The notes: generated from the sequence alone by a model not told the origin. 64,000 nt of DNA from Leptolinea sp964446955 (GCA_964446955.1 CAYUQJ010000001.1:496001-560000); one strand, 5' to 3'; positions 50,340 through 60,167 are shown, counted from the first letter of the stretch. Numbers and translations are program-made.

Positions 50340-51689
50340 TCAAACCGTCATTTTTTCATGGATATATTTTTGAAAACGGTTTCTAACACCCTCAAAGGGA
50401 ATACGTTGCATGATCGGATCAAAGAAACCTTCCACGATCAAACGTTCCGCCTCTTTTTCCGGTATTCCTCTACTGACCAGGTAAAAGACTTCATCCTTGT
50501 CAATTTTGCCTACAGTGGCTCCATGTGTACAACGGACATCGTCTGCCAGTATCTCCAACCCGGGGATCGAATCAGCGTGAGCATCTCGACTTAATATAAG
50601 ATTTCGGTTGGATTGATAACCATCAGTTTTTTGCGCTCCAGGAGCTACATATATCATTCCTTGCCAAACCGAACGACTTTCATCCAAAAGAGCACCTTTG
50701 AAAAGCAGATCGCTTGTTGTGTTGGGTGCAAAATGATTTTGCTGGGTATCGTGATCGAGATGCTGTGTCCCGTTTGTAAAGTAGAAACCGGACATCTTTC
50801 CAACCGATCCACGCCCAACCAGATCGAGATCAGTGAAGTTTTTTGTCAACCGGCTGCCTATGGCACCGAATGTCCACTCTATCGTTCCATTTTCCTCAAC
50901 TCTGGCACGTTCGTTCGTGAAATTCCACATGTTTTTTCCCAGAGATTGCAATTCAACAAATTGCAGATGGGCATTTTCTCCCACCTGTATTTCAACGATT
51001 CCAGCGTGCAATGAGGGATCAACAAATCCATCCGGAGATGCGTTTTCATGGATGTATGTGACTTCCGCGTTCTTGCCAAGGACAACAAGTACATGTGAAA
51101 AGTAGGCTGTTTTTTCTGCGGCTCCCCAGAAAAGACTGTGCAAAGGTTGATCGACCTTTGTGTTATCTGGGACATAGAGTATGATCCCATCCTGTGACAA
51201 TGCTTGCGCCAGTGATGGGAAAAAACCTTCAGACGGTTTGACGATTGTGGCGAAGTAATTCTCGATCAATCCCGGTCTGGTCTTAAGGGCTTCTCTAAAT
51301 GTCGTGAATATAACCCCTGTTTGGGCAAGTTCTGGCGAGACGTTAATGGCAGCTTCAGTACCGAATAAAACAATTTCACCGGCATGTTCTTTATCAGTTA
51401 CCGGTCGAAGTATCTCTGCCGGTGCGCTGGGAAGTTGTTTTGATTTTTCCGGATTGGGTAATTGAAATTGTGAAGGATCCAATCGAGAAATATCAGTCCG
51501 CCGCCAGGCTTCGTCTGATTTTTCAGGAAGTTTTTGGGTTTTGTGTATATCCCAGGCATTTTTCCGCAATGAAAAAAGGCTATCCTTTTTCACTAATGAA
51601 GAAAACGTCTCATCTGAAAAGGAAAAAGATGTGGATATTGGAGCGGTTGTTTGACGTCCGCGTCGAATGACAACAGGTATCTCAGTCAT
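50340..51689 (-). CDS. sufD: Fe-S assembly complex subunit SufD
   Basis: Protein of 449 aa. SufB/SufD beta-helix with SDEAWRRTDISRLD at the N-terminal region, DARAHADSIPGLEI-like DAHADSIPGLEIL, DVRCTHGATVGKID and a C-terminal ending typical of SufD (YLVSRGIPEKEAERLIVEGF). Part of the SufBCD scaffold that builds [4Fe-4S] clusters. 26 bp after sufB. Confidence 0.95.
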   Translation of the reverse strand: MTEIPVVIRRGRQTTAPISTSFSFSDETFSSLVKKDSLFSLRKNAWDIHKTQKLPEKSDEAWRRTDISRLDPSQFQLPNPEKSKQLPSAPAEILRPVTDKEHAGEIVLFGTEAAINVSPELAQTGVIFTTFREALKTRPGLIENYFATIVKPSEGFFPSLAQALSQDGIILYVPDNTKVDQPLHSLFWGAAEKTAYFSHVLVVLGKNAEVTYIHENASPDGFVDPSLHAGIVEIQVGENAHLQFVELQSLGKNMWNFTNERARVEENGTIEWTFGAIGSRLTKNFTDLDLVGRGSVGKMSGFYFTNGTQHLDHDTQQNHFAPNTTSDLLFKGALLDESRSVWQGMIYVAPGAQKTDGYQSNRNLILSRDAHADSIPGLEILADDVRCTHGATVGKIDKDEVFYLVSRGIPEKEAERLIVEGFFDPIMQRIPFEGVRNRFQKYIHEKMTV

Positions 51690-51715
51690 AATTTTATATG
51701 TGTCCTGCCAGTTCT

Positions 51716-53128
51716 TTATCCAATGGAGCCTTCCATTTGCAATTGAATCAATCGATTCATTTCAACGGCATACTCCATCGGAAGTTCTTTTACCAGTGGT
51801 TCAATGAAACCAGAAACAACCATGGTTGTTGCTTCTTCTTCGCTAAGACCGCGACTCATCAGGTAAAACAGCTGTTCTTCCCCCACCTTGCTGACAGTTG
51901 CTTCATGTCCAATGGTCACGTCATCTTCGTCGATCTCGATATAGGGATATGTGTCCGAGCGAGATTGTGGGTCAAGAAGTAATGCATCACAGACAACATT
52001 AGATTTAACATCAACCGCGCCATCATGCACTTTTAATAATCCGCGATAGGAGGCGCGACCGCCATCTTTGCTTATGGATTTTGATGTGATTTTGCTGCTG
52101 GTGTGAGGGGCGAGGTGAACTACTTTCCCTCCCGTATCCTGCAATTGCCCCTTCCCTGCGAATGCCATCGATAGGATTTCTCCGCGGGCTCTGGGACCAA
52201 CCAGGTAGCACGAGGGATATTTCATGGTGACCTTTGAGCCCAGGTTTGCATCAACCCATTCCATGGTGCCGCCTTCGTGAACGATGGCGCGTTGGGTAAC
52301 CAGGTTATATACATTATTCGACCAGTTTTGAATGGTGGTGTACCGTACGCGGGCATCTTTCTTAACAATAATTTCAATAACGCCGCTGTGAAACGAATCT
52401 GTAGTGTACTGTGGTGCCGTACACCCTTCCACATAATGAACCTGGGCTCCTTCGTCGGCAATGATCAGCGAACGCTCAAATTGGCCCAGATTGGCTCTAT
52501 TCATCCGAAAGTAAGCCTGCAACGGGAGGTCAACTTTTACACCTTTAGGAACGTAGACAAAAGAACCGCCTGACCAAACCGCACTGTTCAGTGCCGCGAA
52601 TTTATTGTCTTCAATGGGTATCACAGTACCAAAGTATTCCCGAAAAATTTCAGGATGTTTTCTTAACCCATCTTCAATGCTCAAAAAGATAACACCGATC
52701 TTTTCCAAATTCTCCTGAATGGAGTGGTACACCATTTCCGATTCGTATTGCGCGCCAACACCGGCAAGAAATTTTCGTTCAGCTTCCGGAATACCCAATT
52801 TTTCAAATGTCTCTTTGATCGTGTCCGGAACATCGTCCCAGGTTCGACCTTCCGCTTCAGCCGGTTTCACATAATAAAAAATGTTATTAAAATCAAGACC
52901 TGAGATGTCAGCACCCCAGGTAGGAAGGGGTCGTTTTTCGAAATGCTCCAACGCTTTTAGACGAAATTCAAGCATCCAGGAGGGTTCACCCTTCATAGCC
53001 GAGATCTGTTCCACTACTTCACGGTCCAATCCACGACGGGTGGAAAAAACCGACACGTCTTCATCGGTGAAACCGTACCGATAATCGCTCATTTCATCCA
53101 GGAATTGAGCCTGAGGTTCGTTGCTCAT
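51716..53128 (-). CDS. sufB: Fe-S assembly scaffold SufB
   Basis: Protein of 470 aa, usual length. Signatures GGSFVYVPKGVKVDLPLQAY, VHYVEGCTAPQYTTDSFHSG, and near the end DEDDVTIGHEATVSKVGEEQ are diagnostic of SufB. It forms the site of cluster assembly with SufC and SufD. Second gene of the minus-strand suf operon, 32 bp after sufC. Confidence 0.97.
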   Translation of the reverse strand: MSNEPQAQFLDEMSDYRYGFTDEDVSVFSTRRGLDREVVEQISAMKGEPSWMLEFRLKALEHFEKRPLPTWGADISGLDFNNIFYYVKPAEAEGRTWDDVPDTIKETFEKLGIPEAERKFLAGVGAQYESEMVYHSIQENLEKIGVIFLSIEDGLRKHPEIFREYFGTVIPIEDNKFAALNSAVWSGGSFVYVPKGVKVDLPLQAYFRMNRANLGQFERSLIIADEGAQVHYVEGCTAPQYTTDSFHSGVIEIIVKKDARVRYTTIQNWSNNVYNLVTQRAIVHEGGTMEWVDANLGSKVTMKYPSCYLVGPRARGEILSMAFAGKGQLQDTGGKVVHLAPHTSSKITSKSISKDGGRASYRGLLKVHDGAVDVKSNVVCDALLLDPQSRSDTYPYIEIDEDDVTIGHEATVSKVGEEQLFYLMSRGLSEEEATTMVVSGFIEPLVKELPMEYAVEMNRLIQLQMEGSIG

Positions 53129-53160
53129 GTAGGTCTCCAGTTTAGAAAAATGGTGAACGA

Positions 53161-53937
53161 TTACGCCGGTTCACCGTTTTCGATTTTATCTTTTACCCAG
53201 GTATAGCCGTGTTCTTCCAGATCCAACGCAAGGTCTGGCCCGCCGGTTTCAACGATGCGCCCATCCATCATGACATGAACCACATCAGGTCGGATATAGT
53301 TCAATATGCGCTGGTAATGCGTAATTACCAGAACTCCGAGGTTGGTATTGCGTAGGGCGTTAACCCCTTCCGAAACAATGCGCAGAGCGTCTATATCGAG
53401 CCCCGAATCTGTTTCATCAAGAATGGCAATTTCAGGACGAAGCATGGCCATCTGCAATATCTCAGCACGCTTCTTTTCACCACCGGAAAAACCTTCATTT
53501 AGATACCGACCGGCAAAAGAAGGGTCAACTTTTAGCAGTTCCATCTTGTCTTTCATCATTTTGCGAAATTCAAGAATGGGAATTCCTTTGTCTTCCGGGT
53601 TTTGTGCTTTTCTGTGAGCATTTATTGCGGTTCGTAAAAAATTTGCCAGTGTTACACCGGGGATTGACACCGGATATTGAAAAGCCAGAAACAATCCAAG
53701 ATGAGATCGTTCCGCCGGAGAAAGGTCTAATATATTTACACCTTTGAAAAACACTTCACCTTCGCTTACATTGTATGACGGATGCCCCATCAGAGTGGAA
53801 GATAAAGTGGACTTTCCGGTACCATTCGGCCCCATTATGGCGTGAACTTCACCCTGTGGAATAGTAAGGTTTAACCCTTTAATTATGGGCTTTCCATCAA
53901 TGTTTACATGAAGGTTTTTTATTACCAGATCACTCAT
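53161..53937 (-). CDS. sufC: Fe-S assembly ATPase SufC
   Basis: Protein of 258 aa. ABC-type ATPase: Walker A GPNGTGKSTL (about 36-45), signature GFSGGEKKRAEI, Walker B ILDETDSGLDIDAL and the H-loop VITHYQRIL. It powers shape changes of SufBCD in cluster assembly. First gene of the suf operon, behind a promoter with a consensus -35 at 53998-54003. Confidence 0.97.
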   Translation of the reverse strand: MSDLVIKNLHVNIDGKPIIKGLNLTIPQGEVHAIMGPNGTGKSTLSSTLMGHPSYNVSEGEVFFKGVNILDLSPAERSHLGLFLAFQYPVSIPGVTLANFLRTAINAHRKAQNPEDKGIPILEFRKMMKDKMELLKVDPSFAGRYLNEGFSGGEKKRAEILQMAMLRPEIAILDETDSGLDIDALRIVSEGVNALRNTNLGVLVITHYQRILNYIRPDVVHVMMDGRIVETGGPDLALDLEEHGYTWVKDKIENGEPA

Positions 53938-53974
53938 GTGTTAGTGCTCCTAAAGGTGAATCAAGATTGCCTAA

Positions 53975-54003
53975 AGTCTACCATTTTGGTGGTATTATGT
54001 CAA
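53975..54003 (-). promoter_or_regulatory. Promoter of the suf operon with an inverted repeat in its spacer
   Basis: On the minus strand TTGACA (54003-53998), a 17-bp spacer, then TAGACT (53980-53975), about 40 bp before sufC. The inverted repeat TACCA-N6-TGGTA (53979-53994) fills the spacer, so a bound repressor would block RNA polymerase. The SufR-like protein encoded at 55493 is the natural candidate. Confidence 0.7.
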
Positions 54004-54101
54004 TATTTATAATAATATTCTTATTATTTATTTTTATTCGTTATAGTTTAAGTATAAATATGTACCATCATAATTTTGTAAATTTATTAACTTTTGACGG
54101 T

Positions 54102-55307
54102 CTAATAAGGATCCAGATCAATAGTAATTACTCCCGACCGTTCTTCGATAGAGATGTTGGGTATGTCCAATCGTGTCAATAAAAGCTCAGGAAGTTGTTC
54201 GCTGTCTGTTTTGACAGCAAATATGACGCGGTTATCTTCAAAAACCACAAGTCGGATATTTTGTATCAGTTCTATGTTTGAGAAAGCCTTCTGTAACGGC
54301 TCAATTTCGTTTATTGATTTGGCACCTTTAATATTTATTTCTATCTCATCCGGTAAAACAGTTCGGGAAACAGCCGGTTCATGCAGCAATACTGTTTCTG
54401 TCTCTTTTTGCTCGTCTTTCGTAAGCTTGTACACGTCTCCATCCGGATTGTTTATCATACTCATGTTTTCCGAGAAAAGAACGATTTCCCGGTCTATCTC
54501 TACCGCCGATCTCAATGCGATATCACACTTTCGAAGAAGATCATCATCGATGATCGAATCGTCCGGAAATCCGGCAATGCCAATAAAAACGCTATGTTTT
54601 AACTGTTTCTCGATCTGATCTGACAGCCGTTTTGCAAAAAGCTTTCCACCTTCGATGTCTGTCTCAGGAAGAATGATTCCGATCCTGTCAATATTCACAA
54701 AGAGTGTATCAATGTTCCGGCAGTTGCTAAACAAGAGTTCGCTTAGCTCCATAAAGAGTAATTCACGGTTTTGAATTCCAAGCTTTTCTGCCAATTCCTC
54801 CCAATTTTTGATTTTTATTAACAAAAGAATCAACTGTTTACCGAATCGGAGGCTTCTGGAAATTTCTGTTGATAGAGCTCGCCTGGCATAATGAAACCGC
54901 ATGAGTCCTGTTTTTTCATCTTTGATTCGCATCTCTTCTATCAATAGATGATCTCGTTCCACCTTACGGGATAACAGTTGGAAATGTTTGTTCATATTCC
55001 AGGTTAGATACGTTGTACCAGAAACGGCTGCAGCGAAGGTGACAAAAATCAAAATACTGGAAGGTTTAAAGCCATAAACAAAATAGATCATGGCTCCATA
55101 GACAATGATCGTTAATAGATTCACACTGAACACAAGTATGCCAGAACCCAGGGAAAGTGAAGCTATGGCTATGGCTGCCAGAATGAGCGTCCCGCCCATG
55201 GCTGTATTGATATCAGTATAGAAGAAAGCGGCGCATGAGACAGTGAGCCATATACATAACAAAGCGGGATAGAGCAGTAATCCATTGGTTGGTATGTTGT
55301 TCTTCAT
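54102..55307 (-). CDS. Membrane protein with degenerate GGDEF domain
   Basis: About 401 aa from the ATG at 55307 (AAGGAATCGGG upstream); earlier starts at 55355 or 55382 would add a charged stretch. Five or so hydrophobic segments lie in the first 120 residues, then a coil (MNKHFQLLSRKVERDHLLIEE), then a GGDEF-like domain with DEKTGLMRFHYARRAL in the usual entry position. The signature GG(D/E)EF is replaced by VNIDRIGIILPETD, so cyclase activity is unlikely. A C-terminal domain of about 120 residues follows. Perhaps a sensor or c-di-GMP-unrelated regulator. Lies between sufC and the sufR-like gene. Confidence 0.65.
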   Translation of the reverse strand: MKNNIPTNGLLLYPALLCIWLTVSCAAFFYTDINTAMGGTLILAAIAIASLSLGSGILVFSVNLLTIIVYGAMIYFVYGFKPSSILIFVTFAAAVSGTTYLTWNMNKHFQLLSRKVERDHLLIEEMRIKDEKTGLMRFHYARRALSTEISRSLRFGKQLILLLIKIKNWEELAEKLGIQNRELLFMELSELLFSNCRNIDTLFVNIDRIGIILPETDIEGGKLFAKRLSDQIEKQLKHSVFIGIAGFPDDSIIDDDLLRKCDIALRSAVEIDREIVLFSENMSMINNPDGDVYKLTKDEQKETETVLLHEPAVSRTVLPDEIEINIKGAKSINEIEPLQKAFSNIELIQNIRLVVFEDNRVIFAVKTDSEQLPELLLTRLDIPNISIEERSGVITIDLDPY

Positions 55308-55492
55308 TAATCCCGATTCCTTTTCCCTTTTTTCCCTCTGTGACTGTTTCTCCATTTTATCTATGTATGTAATCCAGTGCAACCACTTTGCGTTTTTGAT
55401 ATTAGATAATTTATAGTATAAATATCATGTATATTGACGATATTAAAGCTATCATGCTATACTATTTGATAATTAAGGGCGAAAGAGGCAGG

Positions 55493-56122
55493 ATGAAAAG
55501 TACGAGAGAAAAGATACTGGAAACTCTTCTTGAAAATCCCAGGTCAACAATTGCTGATCTGGCAAAGGTGGTTTCCATAAATTCGATTTCCGTTCGACAT
55601 CACCTTACAAGCCTGCTGGCGGAAGGATTGGTTCAGGACGAAGAAGAGAGGCATGGTGTGGGACGTCCCAGAATGGTGTATTCATTAAGCCAGAAGGGAT
55701 TGGAACGTTTCCCCAACCATTATTTTGAATTAACTTCGCGCCTGTTGGATCAGATGAAAGAATCGCTCCCCCCTGCTGTGATCAATAAGTTTTTCACGGA
55801 CATTGCAGAAAACATGATCAAGGATTTTGAAAAGTCGACTGAAAATTTTTCGACGGAAGAAAAGTTGAATTATATAAAAGAGCTTCTTCAAAAGCAGGGT
55901 TTTTCCGTTTCGTGGAAAAAAGAGAATGCGCAGTATATGATCTATGAAACCGGATGTCCCTATTTTCACATCAGTCAAACGCACCCGGAAGTTTGTTCTG
56001 TGGGGCACACATTGATTTCCAAAGTCATGGATATACCGGTTTCCAAAGTTTCCTGTGTTCTTAATGGCGATTCAATTTGCGCGTACAGTTTTATGGAAGA
56101 ACAACCGGAAGGGGTTAAATAA
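55493..56122 (+). CDS. SufR-like Fe-S cluster-sensing repressor
   Basis: Protein of 209 aa from the ATG at 55493, after GAAAGAGGCAGG. N-terminal DeoR/ArsR-like winged helix (KILETLLENPRSTIADLAKV, then SVRHHLTSLLAEGLV). Near the C-terminus C155, C168, C188 and C196 are placed like the [4Fe-4S] ligands of SufR. It should bind DNA in its cluster-loaded form and repress suf when clusters are plentiful. A TAATG overlap joins it to a SufT-like gene. The suf operon is about 1.5 kb away on the other strand. Confidence 0.82.
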   Translation: MKSTREKILETLLENPRSTIADLAKVVSINSISVRHHLTSLLAEGLVQDEEERHGVGRPRMVYSLSQKGLERFPNHYFELTSRLLDQMKESLPPAVINKFFTDIAENMIKDFEKSTENFSTEEKLNYIKELLQKQGFSVSWKKENAQYMIYETGCPYFHISQTHPEVCSVGHTLISKVMDIPVSKVSCVLNGDSICAYSFMEEQPEGVK

Positions 56123-56469
56123 TGACTGTAACCACCGGAACAAACCGGCCAGTCTGGCAGGCCGAAACCACCCATCCTGACCTGATGCCCTCTCTTAAAG
56201 CAGCGCTTGAGCAGGTGCTTGATCCCGAGATCGGGTACAACATCTTACAACTGGGTCTGGTTCGTGATGTATCCATCGATTCAGATATGGCTGTTATGAG
56301 AATGATCCTTACCACTCCGTTCTGTCCATACGGACCGGCTATCCTGGAAAGCGCCCGAATGAAGGCGGAGGAAGGCTTGAAAATGCCTGTCCGGATCGAT
56401 TTTGGCATGGAAGCATGGGATTTTTCCATGATGGAAGAAGGTCTTGGCGGTGAGTGGGGATTGTTCTAA
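56122..56469 (+). CDS. SufT/MIP18-family Fe-S assembly protein (DUF59)
   Basis: Protein of 115 aa. LDPEIGYNILQLGLVRDVSI is the DUF59/MIP18 signature, and TTPFCPYGP holds the conserved cysteine. Proteins of this family help Fe-S protein maturation. The start overlaps the stop of the SufR-like gene by one base, so they share expression. A terminator follows. Confidence 0.88.
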   Translation: MTVTTGTNRPVWQAETTHPDLMPSLKAALEQVLDPEIGYNILQLGLVRDVSIDSDMAVMRMILTTPFCPYGPAILESARMKAEEGLKMPVRIDFGMEAWDFSMMEEGLGGEWGLF

Positions 56470-56490
56470 ATAAACGAAGATGATAGGATT

Positions 56491-56522
56491 TTAGTCCCCG
56501 CAATTTGGGGGCTAATTTTTTT
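56491..56522 (+). terminator. Rho-independent terminator
   Basis: TTAGTCCCC pairs with GGGGGCTAA (one G-U) around a 7-nt loop, followed by a run of seven T. It closes the sufR-sufT pair. Confidence 0.85.
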
Positions 56523-56566
56523 GATAATACGTTATTATTTTGGTAGCTCTAATAATGTAATTCTCT

Positions 56567-58240
56567 ATGAAAAAAATCTTCTCCATCCTATCTTCCGAAG
56601 AAAAATCTGTCATGGCTGTATGTACATTCATCAGTCTGGCAATCACATGGTTCTCGGCAGAGCCAGTTTTCGCGATGGTGACATCCGGCAAAGCGTTACA
56701 TGGCCGAAGCATTGTTCTTCAATTCGGTTTTTACGCCATTCTTTTTCTTCTTTTCCTTGCTATCAGTTTATTATTTCTTCGTTCACCGGTCAGATGGTTT
56801 TTGAAGAATCCTCTTTTCTCTTTCATGTTGATATCTCTGGTTCCCCTGTCTGCTCATGCCTACATGGGGTCATTCAGTCGGTTTGTGGCGGATGATTTCA
56901 GCTCTGCCACGCTGGCTGTAAACAAAGGAATTCTGTCAGCGACAATAGATTGGTATGTGAACTGGTCCGGACGGTTTTCGGCCAGTTTTTTTGACAGTGT
57001 GATGGGTTACCTTCCTCCCTCTGCCATGATGTGGGAAACAGGCCTTGCATTATTCCTTCTGCTATTGGGGTGTGCCCTTTCTGTCTGGCAATTGATTGAG
57101 CCACGCTCCAGAATTGATCGGTTCTCTCTCGCGGTCATGATTCCTGCCGTTATTCTGACAGGCGGGTTTGCCCTTGCTCCTGATCTTCCCCAGGCACTGT
57201 ACTGGGGTCAGGGTATGCGATCTTTAATTTTTCCGCTCGTGCCGGCATCGTTTATAACCGCTTCATTGATATTCCTCGCGAGAACTAATTCAATCCGAAT
57301 TTCTTATTATGTAACTGCTCTGATCGGTGTGTTAGCGTTTATTGCGGGTGGATTTGGTGAAACGTATGTTGTTTTGCAGATCACCGCTATCGGGTTGATT
57401 TCCCTTGTGGTTGTTTTCTTATTGCCTAAACAATATCGTGATCGATTACTCCCTGCACTTATTCTTTCATTGATCTTTTCCATTGTGTCCATGTTACTTA
57501 TCATCGCCGCTCCGGGGAACAGCGTAAGACAGACGTATTTTCCTCCCACGCCTGGTTTATTTCAATTGATCCAAATTTCATTTGTATCACTGATAGATTA
57601 TTTCACAAAAATCTTGGATGGAATGGGCGTTGTTATATGCTTATTGATTTTTACGAGTGGATTTTTATTAAGTAAATGCCTATGCGCATTTTATAATAAT
57701 AATGAGATCACAACATATCCAGAAGGATACATTTACTTTTCTTCAAAATTTCGAGTTTTTTTCACAGTAATGATGACCCATTTCCTCGTATTTTTTGCCA
57801 GTTTTGTCCCCGCAGCGTACGGGATGTCCACTTCTCCACCCGACCGCACCCTGGTTTTACCATCTCTCATCCTCGCCAACTTACTTGCGGCACTAGGCAT
57901 CCTGGCAGGTCTCTATGTTCAAAAATCCTCCACAGGTAAATACGGCTATCCGTTATCAACCCGTTGGACTGTCTTTGTCCTTTTTTCACTCGCCTGCTGG
58001 TGGATTACGGCCGGCATTCTCGCCCCTGTTGACGATTACCGCTTCTTTGCCAACCGTTTTGACCGCGCGGACAGGATAATCCGGGAAGCAAAAGCTGCCG
58101 GACTATCTTCCGTTGAAGTACCGGAGGTACACAACCACTTCGGTCTCAGTGACTACGGTGCCGGCACTACTTACTGGCTGGATAACGCGGTCAATTCGTA
58201 TTATGGTATAGAAGTCATTATTAACAAACATATGAAATAA
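56567..58240 (+). CDS. Polytopic membrane protein, DUF6056/GT-C-like
   Basis: Protein of 557 aa with about 11-12 hydrophobic helices. ADDFSSA, then WYVNWSGRFSASFFDS in the first large loop, and APGNSVRQ later, follow the pattern of the DUF6056 family, GT-C-like membrane proteins thought to handle lipid-linked sugars. The acidic pair in the first loop (ADDFS) is where GT-C enzymes carry their catalytic acid. No ribosome-binding site is clear before the ATG at 56567. Monocistronic between a terminator and corA. Confidence 0.7.
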   Translation: MKKIFSILSSEEKSVMAVCTFISLAITWFSAEPVFAMVTSGKALHGRSIVLQFGFYAILFLLFLAISLLFLRSPVRWFLKNPLFSFMLISLVPLSAHAYMGSFSRFVADDFSSATLAVNKGILSATIDWYVNWSGRFSASFFDSVMGYLPPSAMMWETGLALFLLLLGCALSVWQLIEPRSRIDRFSLAVMIPAVILTGGFALAPDLPQALYWGQGMRSLIFPLVPASFITASLIFLARTNSIRISYYVTALIGVLAFIAGGFGETYVVLQITAIGLISLVVVFLLPKQYRDRLLPALILSLIFSIVSMLLIIAAPGNSVRQTYFPPTPGLFQLIQISFVSLIDYFTKILDGMGVVICLLIFTSGFLLSKCLCAFYNNNEITTYPEGYIYFSSKFRVFFTVMMTHFLVFFASFVPAAYGMSTSPPDRTLVLPSLILANLLAALGILAGLYVQKSSTGKYGYPLSTRWTVFVLFSLACWWITAGILAPVDDYRFFANRFDRADRIIREAKAAGLSSVEVPEVHNHFGLSDYGAGTTYWLDNAVNSYYGIEVIINKHMK

Positions 58241-58300
58241 CCTCATACTTCTACGTATCCGCCGATAACTCTCAAGAATCACAAAAACATCTTTCTTTGC

Positions 58301-58306
58301 TATACT
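58301..58306 (+). promoter_or_regulatory. corA: -10 box seven bases before the corA start
   Basis: TATACT ends seven bases before the ATG of corA, and there is no Shine-Dalgarno sequence in between. A transcript from this box would begin at or right before the ATG, that is, leaderless. Confidence 0.5.
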
Positions 58307-58313
58307 TGCGTAC

Positions 58314-59288
58314 ATGCTTCGTGCTGTTCGATTGAATCCGGGCTCCCCGCCTGAATCCCTGACGATTTCAGAAATTCCCCAATTCCTTTCGGACCCGGCG
58401 GGGTTTATCTGGGTCAGTCTGGAAAACGCCGGTAATGATGAGATCGAATCTGTTCTTTCAGGTGTTTTTAGATTTCATCCGTTGACCATTGAAGATTGTC
58501 AGAGTACTGGTTACCAGACGCCCAAGGTGGATGATTTTGACAGTTATATATTTATTATTGCCAATGCCATTCACCCCGAAAGTGACCTGAAACTGATTGA
58601 AACCAGTGAATTGAATATCTTCCTTGGGAAAAACTATCTGGTCACATGTTATACCGATCCGTCAATGGCCTGCGTCCAGTCGGTCTGGAACCGCCTTCCC
58701 AGGGACTCCCGTTTTGCCGAGCGTGGTTCAGACGCCGTGTGTCACGCTGTTCTTGACGCGCTGGTGGATGAATACATGCCCCTGCTGGATAAGATGGACG
58801 AGGAAGTGGAATGGTTGGAGGATGTCGTCCTTGAAAAACCGGAAACATCCACACTCAAGCGTCTTCTCTCTCTCAAGCACTCTGTTATGTCCTTACGCCG
58901 GATCATCAACCCGCTGCGTGAGCTGATCAACCGCCTGTGCCGGGATGATTTTCCACAGATTGACCGCGTCAGTCAGATCTATTTTCGTGACGTCTATGAC
59001 CATCTTGTCAGAATTCAAGAGATGAGCGAATCATTACGCGACATTGCGGCTGGTGCCGTGGACATCTATTTAAATTCCACCTCGCTGCGTTTGAATGTGG
59101 TGATGAAAGCCCTGACCATAGTTTCCACCATCTTTTTACCGCTCACGTTTCTGGCCGGCGTGTATGGCATGAATTTCAAATATTTTCCCGAACTGGACTG
59201 GCCGTTAAGTTATCCGGTTCTTTGGATCATTTTTCTGATTATCGTTGGCTCCATGCTGTATTTTTTCAAAAAACGCGGATGGTTTTAA
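58314..59288 (+). CDS. corA: CorA-type magnesium transporter
   Basis: Protein of 324 aa. A long cytoplasmic N-terminal domain with coiled helices (about 145-255), then two C-terminal transmembrane helices (about 265-285 and 297-315). The invariant GMN motif is YGMNF (285-287), and the terminal FFKKRGWF is typical. Pentameric Mg2+ (or Co2+/Ni2+) channel; in a NiFe-hydrogenase organism nickel is conceivable. Start just after a -10 box, no ribosome-binding site. Confidence 0.94.
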   Translation: MLRAVRLNPGSPPESLTISEIPQFLSDPAGFIWVSLENAGNDEIESVLSGVFRFHPLTIEDCQSTGYQTPKVDDFDSYIFIIANAIHPESDLKLIETSELNIFLGKNYLVTCYTDPSMACVQSVWNRLPRDSRFAERGSDAVCHAVLDALVDEYMPLLDKMDEEVEWLEDVVLEKPETSTLKRLLSLKHSVMSLRRIINPLRELINRLCRDDFPQIDRVSQIYFRDVYDHLVRIQEMSESLRDIAAGAVDIYLNSTSLRLNVVMKALTIVSTIFLPLTFLAGVYGMNFKYFPELDWPLSYPVLWIIFLIIVGSMLYFFKKRGWF

Positions 59289-59327
59289 TCCGTTATTTAT
59301 AAATTTATAACAATAAGGATTTTTTAT

Positions 59328-60167
59328 ATGGTAAAGATCATCACAGACAGCACCTGCGATATGGACGATGCCCTGTTGAAAGAATTCAATATCGCCGTGA
59401 TCCCGTTGACCGTGCACCTGGATAACCGGGTGTTTCGCGACGGAATTGAGTTAAAACTGGAAGAGATGTACGCTCTCATTGAAAAAACTAAAACCCTTCC
59501 CAAAACGGCCGCGCCCACCCCCGGTGAATTTGTCGAATTTTTCAAGAAATTTGATGATGATATTGTTTTTATCGGGATATCTTCCAATTCTTCCGCCACC
59601 GTACAAAACGCGCGCCTTGCCGCCAAAGACCTGCCTGACAAAAATATCCAAGTGGTTGATTCTCTCAGCCTGTCTTCCGGGCTCGCCCTTCAGGTTATTG
59701 AAGCCGCGCTTCTCGCGCGTGATGGTCTTCCTGCGGAAGAGATTGCGAAACGGATGGAAGAGTTCCGCACCCGCGTCCGCACTATTTTCATCGTGGACAC
59801 GCTGGAATTCCTCTATATGGGCGGACGCTGCTCGGCGCTGCAAAATGTGATGGGCAGCCTGCTTCAGATCAAACCGATGATCTATATGCAGCCCAATGGC
59901 GCTCTGGGTGTGAAAAAGAAGATCCGCGGCAACCGTGACAGGGGCATTCAGGCGCTGTTGGACGAATTGCGTACGGACGCGGCCAACATTGACCCGCGCC
60001 GGTTATTTATTTCCTATAATTACTGCAAAGATGATGTTGACTTTCTGTCCAATGAGATCCGCAAGATCATCCCCGTACAGCAGATTCACCCCGCCACCAA
60101 TGGTACGGTGATCTCATCCCATTGCGGCAAGAAAGCCCTCAGTATTCACTATGTACTCAATGCGTAG
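59328..60167 (+). CDS. DegV-family fatty-acid-binding protein
   Basis: Protein of 279 aa. VKIITDSTCDMDD at the N-terminus, the lipid-head-binding TPGEFVEFF and IGISSNSSATVQNARLA, and VDTLEFLYMGGRCS are all DegV signatures. It binds a fatty acid and can present acyl phosphate for phospholipid synthesis. AATAAGGATTTTT precedes the ATG. Single gene, 39 bp after corA. Confidence 0.94.
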   Translation: MVKIITDSTCDMDDALLKEFNIAVIPLTVHLDNRVFRDGIELKLEEMYALIEKTKTLPKTAAPTPGEFVEFFKKFDDDIVFIGISSNSSATVQNARLAAKDLPDKNIQVVDSLSLSSGLALQVIEAALLARDGLPAEEIAKRMEEFRTRVRTIFIVDTLEFLYMGGRCSALQNVMGSLLQIKPMIYMQPNGALGVKKKIRGNRDRGIQALLDELRTDAANIDPRRLFISYNYCKDDVDFLSNEIRKIIPVQQIHPATNGTVISSHCGKKALSIHYVLNA

